DNA of 64,000 nucleotides, taken from NCBI GenBank assembly GCA_006212045.1, contig PZPK01000005.1:96088-160087 (forward strand), given 5' to 3'. The notes under the pieces were generated by a model. The model worked only from the letters and a program-made list of their open reading frames with translations, ran no database searches and was not told where the DNA came from. The position numbers and the translations under genes were made by a program. This DNA is from Oleiphilus sp. GTDB taxonomy: Bacteria > Pseudomonadota > Gammaproteobacteria > Pseudomonadales > Oleiphilaceae. Positions 26,826 through 34,574 of the stretch are shown one piece after another. Position 1 is the stretch's first letter. Each line of letters opens with the position of its first letter.

Positions 26826-27140
26826 TTTGTAATGCCCTTGAGATTGTTATGCCCTGCAAATGAATGACAGGTCTTATGTAAAACACGTACGAATCGTAAC
26901 AATATCGACACCGCTTATGGTTACAGATAGAAGAAATTTTGGTGACAGATTTACAGCATTTAAATGACAAAAATCAGGCGGTTTGCGCGGGAGTCGGGAC
27001 AACCAGTCGAAGGGCTGGGTCTGGTTCTGGGGCTGAGGCGGGGGCTGGGACGTGCTGTCCGCTTGCAGTGCTTCTTCGCCCTGTATCAAAGTCAGGAGCA
27101 GGCGCGTCTTTCGTTTCGCGTTTCCCGCCAAACGTCAGGC
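26826..27140. other. Intergenic with G-rich tract
   Basis: No supported gene. Bases about 27011-27050 are a low-complexity G-rich run on the plus strand with five runs of three or more G, capable in principle of forming a G-quadruplex. The rest includes repeated TGACA-containing stretches upstream of the ribbon-helix-helix gene. Confidence 0.45.
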
Positions 27141-27165
27141 AAAAAAAAGCCGGCACAAGGCCGGC
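27141..27165 (-). terminator. Strong rho-independent terminator
   Basis: GCCGGC (27149-27154) and GCCGGC (27160-27165) pair around ACAAG. On the minus strand the stem is followed by eight T residues. No minus-strand gene ends closer than 27574. Confidence 0.9.
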
Positions 27166-27245
27166 GAATAATGACGAAAATATTTGATGCCAGAGACAGA
27201 CGCCTTTGACACTAGCGCTTAGGCTAAACCCTATCGCTTACGGGA
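27141..27245 (-). ncRNA. Candidate small RNA ending at a strong terminator
   Basis: On the minus strand, two GTCATAT elements (27262-27290) are followed by about 100 bases without a coding frame. That stretch contains a hairpin (AGCGATAGG...CCTAAGCGCT, about 27212-27240) and ends at a perfect rho-independent terminator (27141-27165). Promoter-like sequence, structured body and terminator suggest a short transcript. The 5' end is a guess. Alternatively this is the distal 3' end of the lipoprotein transcript starting further right. Confidence 0.35.
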
Positions 27246-27573
27246 AAAAGATAGCACTGCAATATGACAGTTGATTAACAGTTATATGACGATCTAGGCC
27301 GTCGCTGCCAAATGAGAACCGGCGCATGAAGTCGGTAGAATATTCTAAGATTCAGCAGGTTTTTAAACGAATACTCTCAGTGTATGAGAAGGCATACATC
27401 GAGCGAAGTCCATGGCCCTTCCCTGGACCGGCTTGCTTTCCTTTGTAAGTCTCAGGACTCGCAATGCGTTTCATACGCACAAATACGGCAGCGTGGCCGT
27501 TGAGGATGCTTAGAATACCTCTCGTCTGTTTAATTTTTGTGCCATTTTGATGACAATTTATACCAACCATCGA
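27166..27573. other. Intergenic, apart from the motif and ncRNA entries
   Basis: A frame of about 72 codons starting four bases after the lipoprotein stop shows no family resemblance and is probably spurious. No other feature is seen. Confidence 0.4.
27262..27290 (-). promoter_or_regulatory. Two GTCATAT elements in tandem
   Basis: On the minus strand GTCATAT occurs at 27284-27290 and 27262-27268, in the same orientation and 22 bases apart (about two helical turns). They lie just upstream of the candidate small RNA. Confidence 0.35.
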
Positions 27574-28218
27574 TCACGAAGGTCGACGCTCCAGTATCCT
27601 TAGGTGGCCATACTCATCAAAGTTATTACGGCCCGGATCGTGACGCAGCACGCGGCAGGTATCTCCAAACATACCGTCTACATAGTCTTGCGGACGGGCA
27701 AAATTATCAGTGTCGTAATCAAAGTCAGCCAATCTTCCCGGACCCGCATCAAGCAATAACAGGGTTTCATCATAATAGTCACACACCTCCTTGTACTGGC
27801 TGGAACGCGCATGTGCCATGGCGAGCAGCAAGGTTGATTTTGCCTGCGCCCAAGTCTCACCCATACGCCCATATAGTGCTTTGGCCTGTTGCAAAGCATC
27901 AATGATCTGATTCAGATTGTCGGAGTCCCGGTTATCGGTCCGCATCTGCATGAAGTGATGCATCGCTAACAGCCAGTGGTAATCGGCTAACGCCAGGGGA
28001 TTATTGATTTGATGCAATTTTGTTATCGTTGCCTTGATCTGCGATTCCTGCAACAAATGGCCATTGATCAGTTGCTGCTCCAGCCCCTCAAGCAGATCGA
28101 AGGCCTCACCTTGACGTAGAATATCCTGCTCCGAAAGCACGATGGCCTTTTCTGAATGAGATAATATTGAACAGGCGGACGCGCCCAGAAGCGCTGCTAA
28201 TACTAAAAGTCGCAACAT
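27574..28218 (-). CDS. Putative lipoprotein, last gene of the ExbB/TonB operon
   Basis: The 214-residue product starts MLRLLVLAALLGASACSILS, a lipoprotein signal with Cys at about 16. The mature part is helical, with TPR-like helix pairs (NPLALADYHWLLAMHHFM, AQAKSTLLLAMAHARSSQ), and ends in a charged tail. I do not recognise a named family. It follows the anchored protein by 20 bases and closes the operon that begins with the ExbB fusion at 34388. A likely role is as an outer-membrane or periplasmic accessory of that complex. Confidence 0.65.
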   Translation of the reverse strand: MLRLLVLAALLGASACSILSHSEKAIVLSEQDILRQGEAFDLLEGLEQQLINGHLLQESQIKATITKLHQINNPLALADYHWLLAMHHFMQMRTDNRDSDNLNQIIDALQQAKALYGRMGETWAQAKSTLLLAMAHARSSQYKEVCDYYDETLLLLDAGPGRLADFDYDTDNFARPQDYVDGMFGDTCRVLRHDPGRNNFDEYGHLRILERRPS

Positions 28219-28238
28219 GCTTATTCACCTCGTCAATG

Positions 28239-29051
28239 CTAGTACTGACAGTTCTTGTCGATGAGAAATTCCGGATTGAAGGCTTCGCGCCAGCGCGGGT
28301 TATATAAATCGTTGGAAGGACATGGGCACTGAAATTCTCCAAACCTGGTCAAATCCTGATGGCAGTCGTATTCAATTTCCGGATCTTCTGGAGGGTCAAG
28401 CGCCGCAAGATTCTGCTCCGTTTCAGCCTCGCCACCATCATTTGATGCAGTCGTCTGGTCATTGGCGGAAGCAGGCTTCGATGATGCACCGGATGAACGA
28501 CTGCCCACTTCGGCCGAACCCACGGTAAGTTCTCGCAGCTCACGCATCTGCCCCATAATTGCCGTCAGAAACTCACGATCACCGCTTTCTTTAGCCAAAG
28601 AATAGGCCTCTTTCAGGGCATCTTCATATTCCTGAATATCTTCTGCCACAGTTTCGGAATCAGCTACCTTACCAGCCCCCACTCTTTCAACTTCAATTCC
28701 GGTGAATGGCTGAAACTCGTCCGACTCAAGCTCATCAGTCCGCCAAAAACTATCGGCACCCTCTTCTTCTACCGACGCATTCTCTTCTCTACTTAAAGTA
28801 AGCCGGGATGCAGAGCTACCAAGGTAGCGCTGTTGCTGATCCGGGCTATCACCTGCCGCATTCTGCATTCGCAGGCCATCCTCTTCGACATCCATGTTCA
28901 CAGAACCATCAAGCTTTTGATCGCTTACAAGGTCTTGATCCGGCAGCAGTGTCGCCATCCCGTCTTCGCCAGAATTATCCATAATCCAATAGATAATGCC
29001 GGTCACAGATATCAGCAAAACAAGGGCGCTAACCTTCAAGATCTTGGGCAT
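28239..29051 (-). CDS. Membrane-anchored periplasmic protein, unknown
   Basis: Starting at the ATG 29051, which has GGAG seven bases before it, the product has about 270 residues. It has one N-terminal membrane helix (VSALVLLISVTGIIYWIM). A long acidic, Ser/Glu-rich disordered stretch follows, then a short C-terminal domain with two cysteines (YDCHQDLTRFGEFQCPCPSN). The cysteine-containing tail and an end CQY suggest a small disulfide-linked module in the periplasm. I do not recognise the family. It overlaps the coiled-coil gene by 23 bases, so the two are co-translated. Confidence 0.6.
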   Translation of the reverse strand: MPKILKVSALVLLISVTGIIYWIMDNSGEDGMATLLPDQDLVSDQKLDGSVNMDVEEDGLRMQNAAGDSPDQQQRYLGSSASRLTLSREENASVEEEGADSFWRTDELESDEFQPFTGIEVERVGAGKVADSETVAEDIQEYEDALKEAYSLAKESGDREFLTAIMGQMRELRELTVGSAEVGSRSSGASSKPASANDQTTASNDGGEAETEQNLAALDPPEDPEIEYDCHQDLTRFGEFQCPCPSNDLYNPRWREAFNPEFLIDKNCQY

Positions 29052-29691
29052 CTTTCCGCTCCAGACCACTCACACCTTGCACCGGAGATGGTTCCTCACC
29101 CGGCTCCTGCAAAAGATGTTCGTTAATAATGATATTCAGGTCCTCGATGCGATACTGGTAATCCTGCACCAGGTTTTCCACTTCTACCGCCTTCAGACCA
29201 AAAAAGGGGTCGCGTTGCTTTAAGGCATCCATGGCACTTTTATCCTGATAAGCAGCAACCAGCTCTTGATTGATGGAAGCGAGCTTTATGTTGTTTTCCC
29301 GGCAAAGTTCGAAGTTATCAGTCTGAATCGCAAAGCGCTCGTCCTGGGTATTCCCATAGGCCAAGGCCTCTCCCAATTTTCTGCGGGTCTCAGATAGACG
29401 CTGCTTCAACTCATCATATTCACCCTGCCATACACCGATGTTGCCCTTCAATTTATCGATGCGCGCATTCGCCTTTTTAAGATCCTTGTTTGCCAGGGAC
29501 AATTCCTTGTCTTTACTCTCCATCTCGGACTTAAGTTCTGCCAACTGCTTCTGTAAGGCCGTTTTTTCGCTAATGGACTGTCGCAACATGTACTGTGCTT
29601 TCGCCAATCCTTTCTTAAGGTTTTCATCTGCCTGGACCATTTGGCTCTGGGGCAGAAACATTAGAATAACCAGTAGATAGATCCCGCGCAT
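29029..29691 (-). CDS. Secreted coiled-coil protein
   Basis: The 220-residue protein has a signal peptide (MRGIYLLVILMFLPQSQMVQA). A continuous coiled coil runs from about residue 24 to 125 (KTALQKQLAELKSEMESKDK, LKQRLSETRRKLGEAL), followed by a helical C-terminus. A strong AGGAGG precedes the ATG. The arrangement resembles periplasmic coiled-coil partners of Tol/Ton-like systems (such as YbgF/CpoB), but sequence similarity is not evident. It sits between the porin and the anchored protein in the operon. Confidence 0.65.
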   Translation of the reverse strand: MRGIYLLVILMFLPQSQMVQADENLKKGLAKAQYMLRQSISEKTALQKQLAELKSEMESKDKELSLANKDLKKANARIDKLKGNIGVWQGEYDELKQRLSETRRKLGEALAYGNTQDERFAIQTDNFELCRENNIKLASINQELVAAYQDKSAMDALKQRDPFFGLKAVEVENLVQDYQYRIEDLNIIINEHLLQEPGEEPSPVQGVSGLERKDAQDLEG

Positions 29692-29713
29692 AAGTGCCTC
29701 CTATTTGATCAAC

Positions 29714-31480
29714 TTAGAACTTCGCTGTGATATCCAGCTGCAGCGTGTCCATACTTATATTGGTTTCTGCGCTTCCTGGCGGCGTATCAATGGCATCCGC
29801 ACTCAGCCAGGAAAGTCCGGCAATGGTGTTGTCCAATACCCCATATTTGGCGCGGATGATATAACCCTCGGAATCGGTGCCTCCAAGCAGAAAGTCGGAA
29901 TCAGCAAACGCATCCAATACCGCATCACCTTCAAGGTGGCGGTAAATAAATGACAGCTGCCAGTCTCTCAGGTATTTCACTTTAAGCGTGCCCAAACTGA
30001 AACCGACCTGATAACCCAGATCTCGAGAGGTCGTAGGCACGCCGGTTAATGCCGATATCGCGTTTTCATCAAAGGCCAGATTTTTTACGACATCGCCATG
30101 CAGGAATAGAAAGGTAGGATGAAAATTGGCCATTCGGTATTTGATCGTCGCATTGAGCAGACGGAAATCACTCGCCAGGCCATAACGCACATCACTGTTC
30201 TGGTCACTGATATCAAATACGGAGTTGCCCACCTGGTAAAAATCCGAAGCCGTATTATCAGTCGCGTTGGACCCGGCAGCATTGCGCTCCCCTTTGATGT
30301 TGGTGTAATGATAGTAGGCCAGTCCTACCGACAACAAATTGGTATTGTAGAACTTGTAGTCAGTACCCAGTTGCGCAGCAAGAAGGTACTTGTCCTGGTC
30401 ATTGTTAGTGGACACCACATCTTTATAGGTATCACCATTGTTCACGTAGGCATGCAACTCATCAATGGGAAAGGCACCTGCCGTAAAGTAGGGGTCCCAT
30501 TGACTATCACCACCATAAATTGTGTCATCGCGCTTGAAGTAGTACGTTCCCGAAATCCCTTCAAAGCTCATATCACTATCAAAAGTAAGATCAGTGTGTA
30601 AAAAAGGACTCTTAAAGCGACCGCCAATCAGGGTGTAGTCTTTCGTTATTGCGCGATGCCTGATGTAACCCAGATCAATGTGGCTTTCCCACTTCTGGCC
30701 AAAACTGCCAAGCGTCTGATTGGAAGACACGGGATTACCCTGATCACCGGTCGTGAATCGCAGCCCCAGATCAATACGCTCGAAGGGTTTGGCCTCGAAC
30801 AACAAACGAAAGCGCGAACGCAAGCGGTGTCTGTCATCCTGCACCTGATCGAAACGCACGGCGCCATTGTCATTGGTCTCATCAAAATCAGGTAAACCGT
30901 CACTGGCATTATCACTGGCAGCAAAATCGCCCTGATATCGCAACCGGCCGTCACCACTGATTTTTAACTTGTGCACCCATGATGGTGCTTCCTTGATACC
31001 CCAGCCATAGACGCGTGCGGTGCGCACAGCTTCTTCTTTCACTTTGTCTACCACATCAGCTTCGACTGAAAACTTGAGCGATTCATGCATTTCCTGACGC
31101 ACGTAATCGGGTATATAGGGCACACGGATCACGTCGCGCTCTATGTCCTGTTCCACCTCTTCTGCATTCCGCTCTGTCTCTGCCTGTTCGCGACGCCTTG
31201 CTTTATCTTGCAACTGCGCAACACTCTCTTCACCCAATACGCCCTGCGCAACCAAAACCTCCAGCAAGGCGTCTGCACTCAATACCGGCTCATCGGACGG
31301 GCGCTGATCACTGCGGTTCACTTCATCTGCCAGCACCTTCGCTTGCTCCATGTCGATCACGCCATTGCTGACCAGCAGATTAAGCAGGTCAGTACCAGTG
31401 ATCTGCGCTGCCTTGGCAACATTCACCGAACCAAGGATCACACTCGCTACAATCAGGCAGCTTTGCAGGATATTTTTCAT
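29714..31480 (-). CDS. Putative large porin (Porin_5-like)
   Basis: The 588-residue outer-membrane protein has a signal peptide ending VAKAA. Two similar helical repeats follow near the N-terminus: LLNLLVSNGVIDMEQAKVLA at about 33-52, and LLEVLVAQGVLGEESVAQL further on. A charged coiled stretch comes next, and then a beta-barrel from about residue 170 (LKISGDGRLRYQGDFA; FRLLFEAKPFERIDLGLRFT; terminal aromatic Phe). This is the pattern of the 'putative porin' family. The N-terminal repeats probably form a periplasmic trimer or binding module. It lies 43 bases after the TonB-like gene. The combination with TonB/ExbBD suggests energy-dependent gating or assembly. Confidence 0.75.
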   Translation of the reverse strand: MKNILQSCLIVASVILGSVNVAKAAQITGTDLLNLLVSNGVIDMEQAKVLADEVNRSDQRPSDEPVLSADALLEVLVAQGVLGEESVAQLQDKARRREQAETERNAEEVEQDIERDVIRVPYIPDYVRQEMHESLKFSVEADVVDKVKEEAVRTARVYGWGIKEAPSWVHKLKISGDGRLRYQGDFAASDNASDGLPDFDETNDNGAVRFDQVQDDRHRLRSRFRLLFEAKPFERIDLGLRFTTGDQGNPVSSNQTLGSFGQKWESHIDLGYIRHRAITKDYTLIGGRFKSPFLHTDLTFDSDMSFEGISGTYYFKRDDTIYGGDSQWDPYFTAGAFPIDELHAYVNNGDTYKDVVSTNNDQDKYLLAAQLGTDYKFYNTNLLSVGLAYYHYTNIKGERNAAGSNATDNTASDFYQVGNSVFDISDQNSDVRYGLASDFRLLNATIKYRMANFHPTFLFLHGDVVKNLAFDENAISALTGVPTTSRDLGYQVGFSLGTLKVKYLRDWQLSFIYRHLEGDAVLDAFADSDFLLGGTDSEGYIIRAKYGVLDNTIAGLSWLSADAIDTPPGSAETNISMDTLQLDITAKF

Positions 31481-31523
31481 GTCTACTCACTCATTTCTTT
31501 ATATGTGCTGAATCTGTGATCGC

Positions 31524-32165
31524 TTAAATCACTGAACTGATCCGCATTTTTAATGGCTTACCCTGCTCTTCGATGGGTACGCTGCGGGCGACGCCACCCA
31601 TTTCGTCAAAGAAGCGCTCCAGCGCCATTCGGGTTTTATCGCTACCTTTTTTCATGTCGATGACAATGCGTTCGAAGGCACCGTTTTCAGCCAGATATAA
31701 GGTGATCACGGCGATATAATCCAAGTATTTCAGGGTTTCATCCTGTATCAGGGATTTATTCACTTCGGCCTTTAGATACGCAGCAAAACCGCCTCCGGCC
31801 AATAAACCCCGCCCCCCCTTTCTGGCTTTCAAGCCAAAACTGTCTCCACCGGCACTGGCATCGGCATCCAGGCCCAGCTCTTCTCCGGCAGGTTCATCGG
31901 CACCGGGGTCTGGCAGAGGTTCAGGATCTTCCGGAACCTCCTCCTCAAGCTTTTCTTCGATCTCCTCTTCAATTTCCTCTGGTGGTGGCGGCTCTGGCGG
32001 CGGCGGTGGTGGTTTGATCACCGTAATCTGCTGCACCACCTTTTTCTGTTCCGGCGCACTCTTGATGCCCAGCACAAAATACAAGCCTGTTCCCAACAGG
32101 AGAAAGACCAGCAGTACACCAATAATCAGCGGCGCGTAGCGCACCAGAATGCTCTGTTTGCCCAC
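31524..32165 (-). CDS. TonB-like energy transducer
   Basis: The 213-residue protein has one membrane helix (APLIIGVLLVFLLLGTGLYF) at about 10-30. A proline/glutamate-rich spacer follows (KPPPPPPEPPPPEEIEEEI), then a Gly-rich hinge and a C-terminal domain of about 95 residues (YLDYIAVITLYLAENGAFER; PIEEQGKPLKMRISSVI) with the layout of TonB/TolA C-terminal domains. It would link the proton channel in the inner membrane to an outer-membrane protein. It is 12 bases after exbD. Confidence 0.8.
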   Translation of the reverse strand: MGKQSILVRYAPLIIGVLLVFLLLGTGLYFVLGIKSAPEQKKVVQQITVIKPPPPPPEPPPPEEIEEEIEEKLEEEVPEDPEPLPDPGADEPAGEELGLDADASAGGDSFGLKARKGGRGLLAGGGFAAYLKAEVNKSLIQDETLKYLDYIAVITLYLAENGAFERIVIDMKKGSDKTRMALERFFDEMGGVARSVPIEEQGKPLKMRISSVI

Positions 32166-32177
32166 GACTGCTAACGC

Positions 32178-32582
32178 CTATTTCACAAGCTTCTTGGTCA
32201 CCAGTCCCAGTTGACTGATTTCTAATCGACCCATCAGGTCCAACACATCGACCACGCGCTGGTACTGAATGGCCGCATCGGCTTTGATAATCACCGGCAA
32301 ATCCGGCGTGACGGCCTTGTACTGGCGCAAGAGAGACTCAAGCTCGGTCAGACTCACCGGATACGTGTCCAGATAAATCGTGCCATCTTCAGTGATAGTC
32401 ACCGCCTTGGTTTTTGGCTCCGCCAGACTAGGCGTATCGCTGGCCTTGGGGAGATTAACCTTGATTCCCTGCACCGTTGCCGTAGTGAGTATGATGAAGA
32501 TCACAAGCAGCACGTACGACAAATCGAGCATCGGCGTGACGTTGACCTCATCATAGATGGCGCTGTCGTCCTGATATTTCAT
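32178..32582 (-). CDS. exbD: ExbD/TolR-family protein
   Basis: The 134-residue protein has a single N-terminal helix with the conserved Asp (VNVTPMLDLSYVLLVIFIIL) and a periplasmic domain (LPVIIKADAAIQYQRVVDVL) typical of ExbD/TolR. Together with the ExbB-like channel it converts the proton gradient into movement of the TonB-like protein. It follows the ExbB fusion by 15 bases. Confidence 0.9.
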   Translation of the reverse strand: MKYQDDSAIYDEVNVTPMLDLSYVLLVIFIILTTATVQGIKVNLPKASDTPSLAEPKTKAVTITEDGTIYLDTYPVSLTELESLLRQYKAVTPDLPVIIKADAAIQYQRVVDVLDLMGRLEISQLGLVTKKLVK

Positions 32583-32597
32583 ACCTGCTCTCCAAGC

Positions 32598-34388
32598 CTA
32601 TTTATGGCTGTACTGTTCAGCGATTTTGGTGACCAGTTCATCGGTAAACACATGCATATCAGCCACCATTCCCTTGATTCGCGTCGCTAGCCAGTTGTAG
32701 CCAAACAACGCGGGGATCGCGACCACCAGCCCGGCAACCGTCGTTAACAAGGCAGCCGCGACACCAGGTGCAATGGCTGCAATATTTACATCCCCTGATG
32801 CAGCAATCGCGGCAAAGGTGATCATGACGCCTAGCACGGTACCGAGAAGCCCAAGGAAGGGACCACCAGAAACGGCAATGGTGAGCAATACCATATTGCG
32901 GTTGAGTGACTGAATTTCCCGGGTCACGTAGGCTTCAAGACCAGACCGAATGGAATTCACCGAGGAGGATTTAAGTACCATACTAGTATCAGCCACATCA
33001 CCCACCCGATCGCGTACTTCGGTAATTCCGCGATGGTAAATGTGGTACAAAGGGGATGCCTGAAAATGGTCATGTTCACCGAACAAGGCTTCGGATTCGT
33101 TGGTTTCGATGTCATCGTCTTCACGATCCAGTGCAGCGATGTCACGATTTTTCAGCTTCTGGTACTGCTGCATAAAGGCACGGTTGTCTTTGCCAACACG
33201 CCCCAAAAACATGGCTTTAAATGCAATGACTATCCAGCTCAGGACCGCCATGAATGTGAGCAGGATAATCACCACCCAGCCTTCCGTGCCGGTGTTCTGG
33301 AAGATGGTGACAAAATAGGAAGTGCCTCCGGCATTGCCCAATTGCTCACCTTTACCGACACTGGTCAATAGATTGCTCGTTCCCTGATTCTTGGCGAAAA
33401 CCTGTAAAGTAACAGGTTCAACCTGCACATTGTGAATGCCCAACTCATCCATTTCTCCGGAAAAGGCACGCGTGCCATCGGCTGCCGCGCCGATAAATAT
33501 CTCGCCGCCCATTTCAGCCGTGGCCAACGGGATTGAGGCCACTCCCAGGCCATTGACATACACGCTTAGTGTATTGCTGTTCAGGGTCATCGCGACATGC
33601 TGCCAGGAATCGAGAGTCAAAGGCGCGGTGCGCGGAGTTTCCACGATCTCGCCATTCATATTGGCTTTGGCATACAAGGCGCTCTGGTCAATTGCCAGCT
33701 CGATAACATTGCCGCCTTCACTACGTTGCATCAGCAACACGTCGTTTTGGACACCTGCAGGTTTGATCCACATAGCCAGCGTAAATCCCTTGTCAGGAAT
33801 GAGTCGCAACGACGGTGAATCTGCCAGCACCATGGCGCCGCTGCCCACAAACGAAGCGCCTCCTGCGATCAAGGAAGCCGGACTCATCATCGCATCAAAA
33901 CCGGACACTTGATTCCCATAGGCCGTTGCATCAACTGGAATATCTGCCGCCCCATCGAAGTGCAAGGCCACAACCTGATTAACGGAGAACGTGCCGGCGC
34001 TATCCTGAGCGCCCTGAACCGTGTCGTTCCCGTAATACATCCAGATTCTTTCACTGCTGCCACCACTGAGCTGCGGTAGCTGCACCCAGATGTAAGCCAG
34101 CTGATTCAACAGATCAAAAGACTCCACATGGAACTTGAGCGGCGTCTTTCCGTCCTGGCCGATAAAGCGCAAATCACTCAAGTCTTCTTTGACCAGGAAG
34201 AAATCTTCAAAGTTGGCTGAGTGGAGACGCAAGAGCACTGGCACATTGGTCGCAGTCGTTGAAATATTGGCTCCCGTTGCACCGGTATCGATGGCGACCG
34301 GAACGCGATAGGACCACGTATCATTCCACCATGCCGAAGCGATTCCAGGAATTGTTGTAATGAAAATGAACAGCACGAATGCGCGCAT
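32598..34388 (-). CDS. ExbB/TolQ/MotA proton channel fused to DUF2341 and LamG-like domains
   Basis: From the ATG at 34388, with GGGGG close upstream, the product is 596 residues. A signal peptide (FIFITTIPGIASA) is followed by a DUF2341 domain at about 20-125 (WWNDTWSYRVPVAIDTG; WVQLPQLSGGSSERIWMYYG). A LamG/concanavalin-like domain comes next at about 140-335 (FTLAMWIKPAG; SWQHVAMTLNSNTLSVYVNG). Then there is a membrane helix at about 371-392 and the ExbB domain with two further helices to the end (GGPFLGLLGTVLGVMITFAA; LLTTVAGLVVAIPALFGYN). The extracytoplasmic half is therefore a carbohydrate- or protein-binding module attached to a proton channel. It is the first gene of the energy-transducer operon. 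Confidence 0.9.
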   Translation of the reverse strand: MRAFVLFIFITTIPGIASAWWNDTWSYRVPVAIDTGATGANISTTATNVPVLLRLHSANFEDFFLVKEDLSDLRFIGQDGKTPLKFHVESFDLLNQLAYIWVQLPQLSGGSSERIWMYYGNDTVQGAQDSAGTFSVNQVVALHFDGAADIPVDATAYGNQVSGFDAMMSPASLIAGGASFVGSGAMVLADSPSLRLIPDKGFTLAMWIKPAGVQNDVLLMQRSEGGNVIELAIDQSALYAKANMNGEIVETPRTAPLTLDSWQHVAMTLNSNTLSVYVNGLGVASIPLATAEMGGEIFIGAAADGTRAFSGEMDELGIHNVQVEPVTLQVFAKNQGTSNLLTSVGKGEQLGNAGGTSYFVTIFQNTGTEGWVVIILLTFMAVLSWIVIAFKAMFLGRVGKDNRAFMQQYQKLKNRDIAALDREDDDIETNESEALFGEHDHFQASPLYHIYHRGITEVRDRVGDVADTSMVLKSSSVNSIRSGLEAYVTREIQSLNRNMVLLTIAVSGGPFLGLLGTVLGVMITFAAIAASGDVNIAAIAPGVAAALLTTVAGLVVAIPALFGYNWLATRIKGMVADMHVFTDELVTKIAEQYSHK

Positions 34389-34540
34389 ACTTACCCCCTT
34401 AAATTCAGGCGAACCATTTAAGCAACGCTTCATAACAGAAATGTTACAAGAGGCTTTTAAGTGATGAATTTGCTGCCACACATCCACCCGGTAAATGCAA
34501 GCAACTAGATAGCGGTTCAGCTTGGTCAATGAAAGTGCGA

Positions 34541-34561
34541 GGGGGCCGGGAACCAGCCCCC
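34541..34561 (-). terminator. GC-rich hairpin after the giant exoprotein gene
   Basis: GGGGGC (34541-34546) pairs with GCCCCC (34556-34561), with an inner GG/CC pair. It lies 14 bases after the stop of the exoprotein gene. There is no T run, so it may be a weak terminator or an RNA-stabilising structure that lowers expression of the following exbB operon. Confidence 0.5.
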
Positions 34562-34574
34562 GAATGCAATGCAG

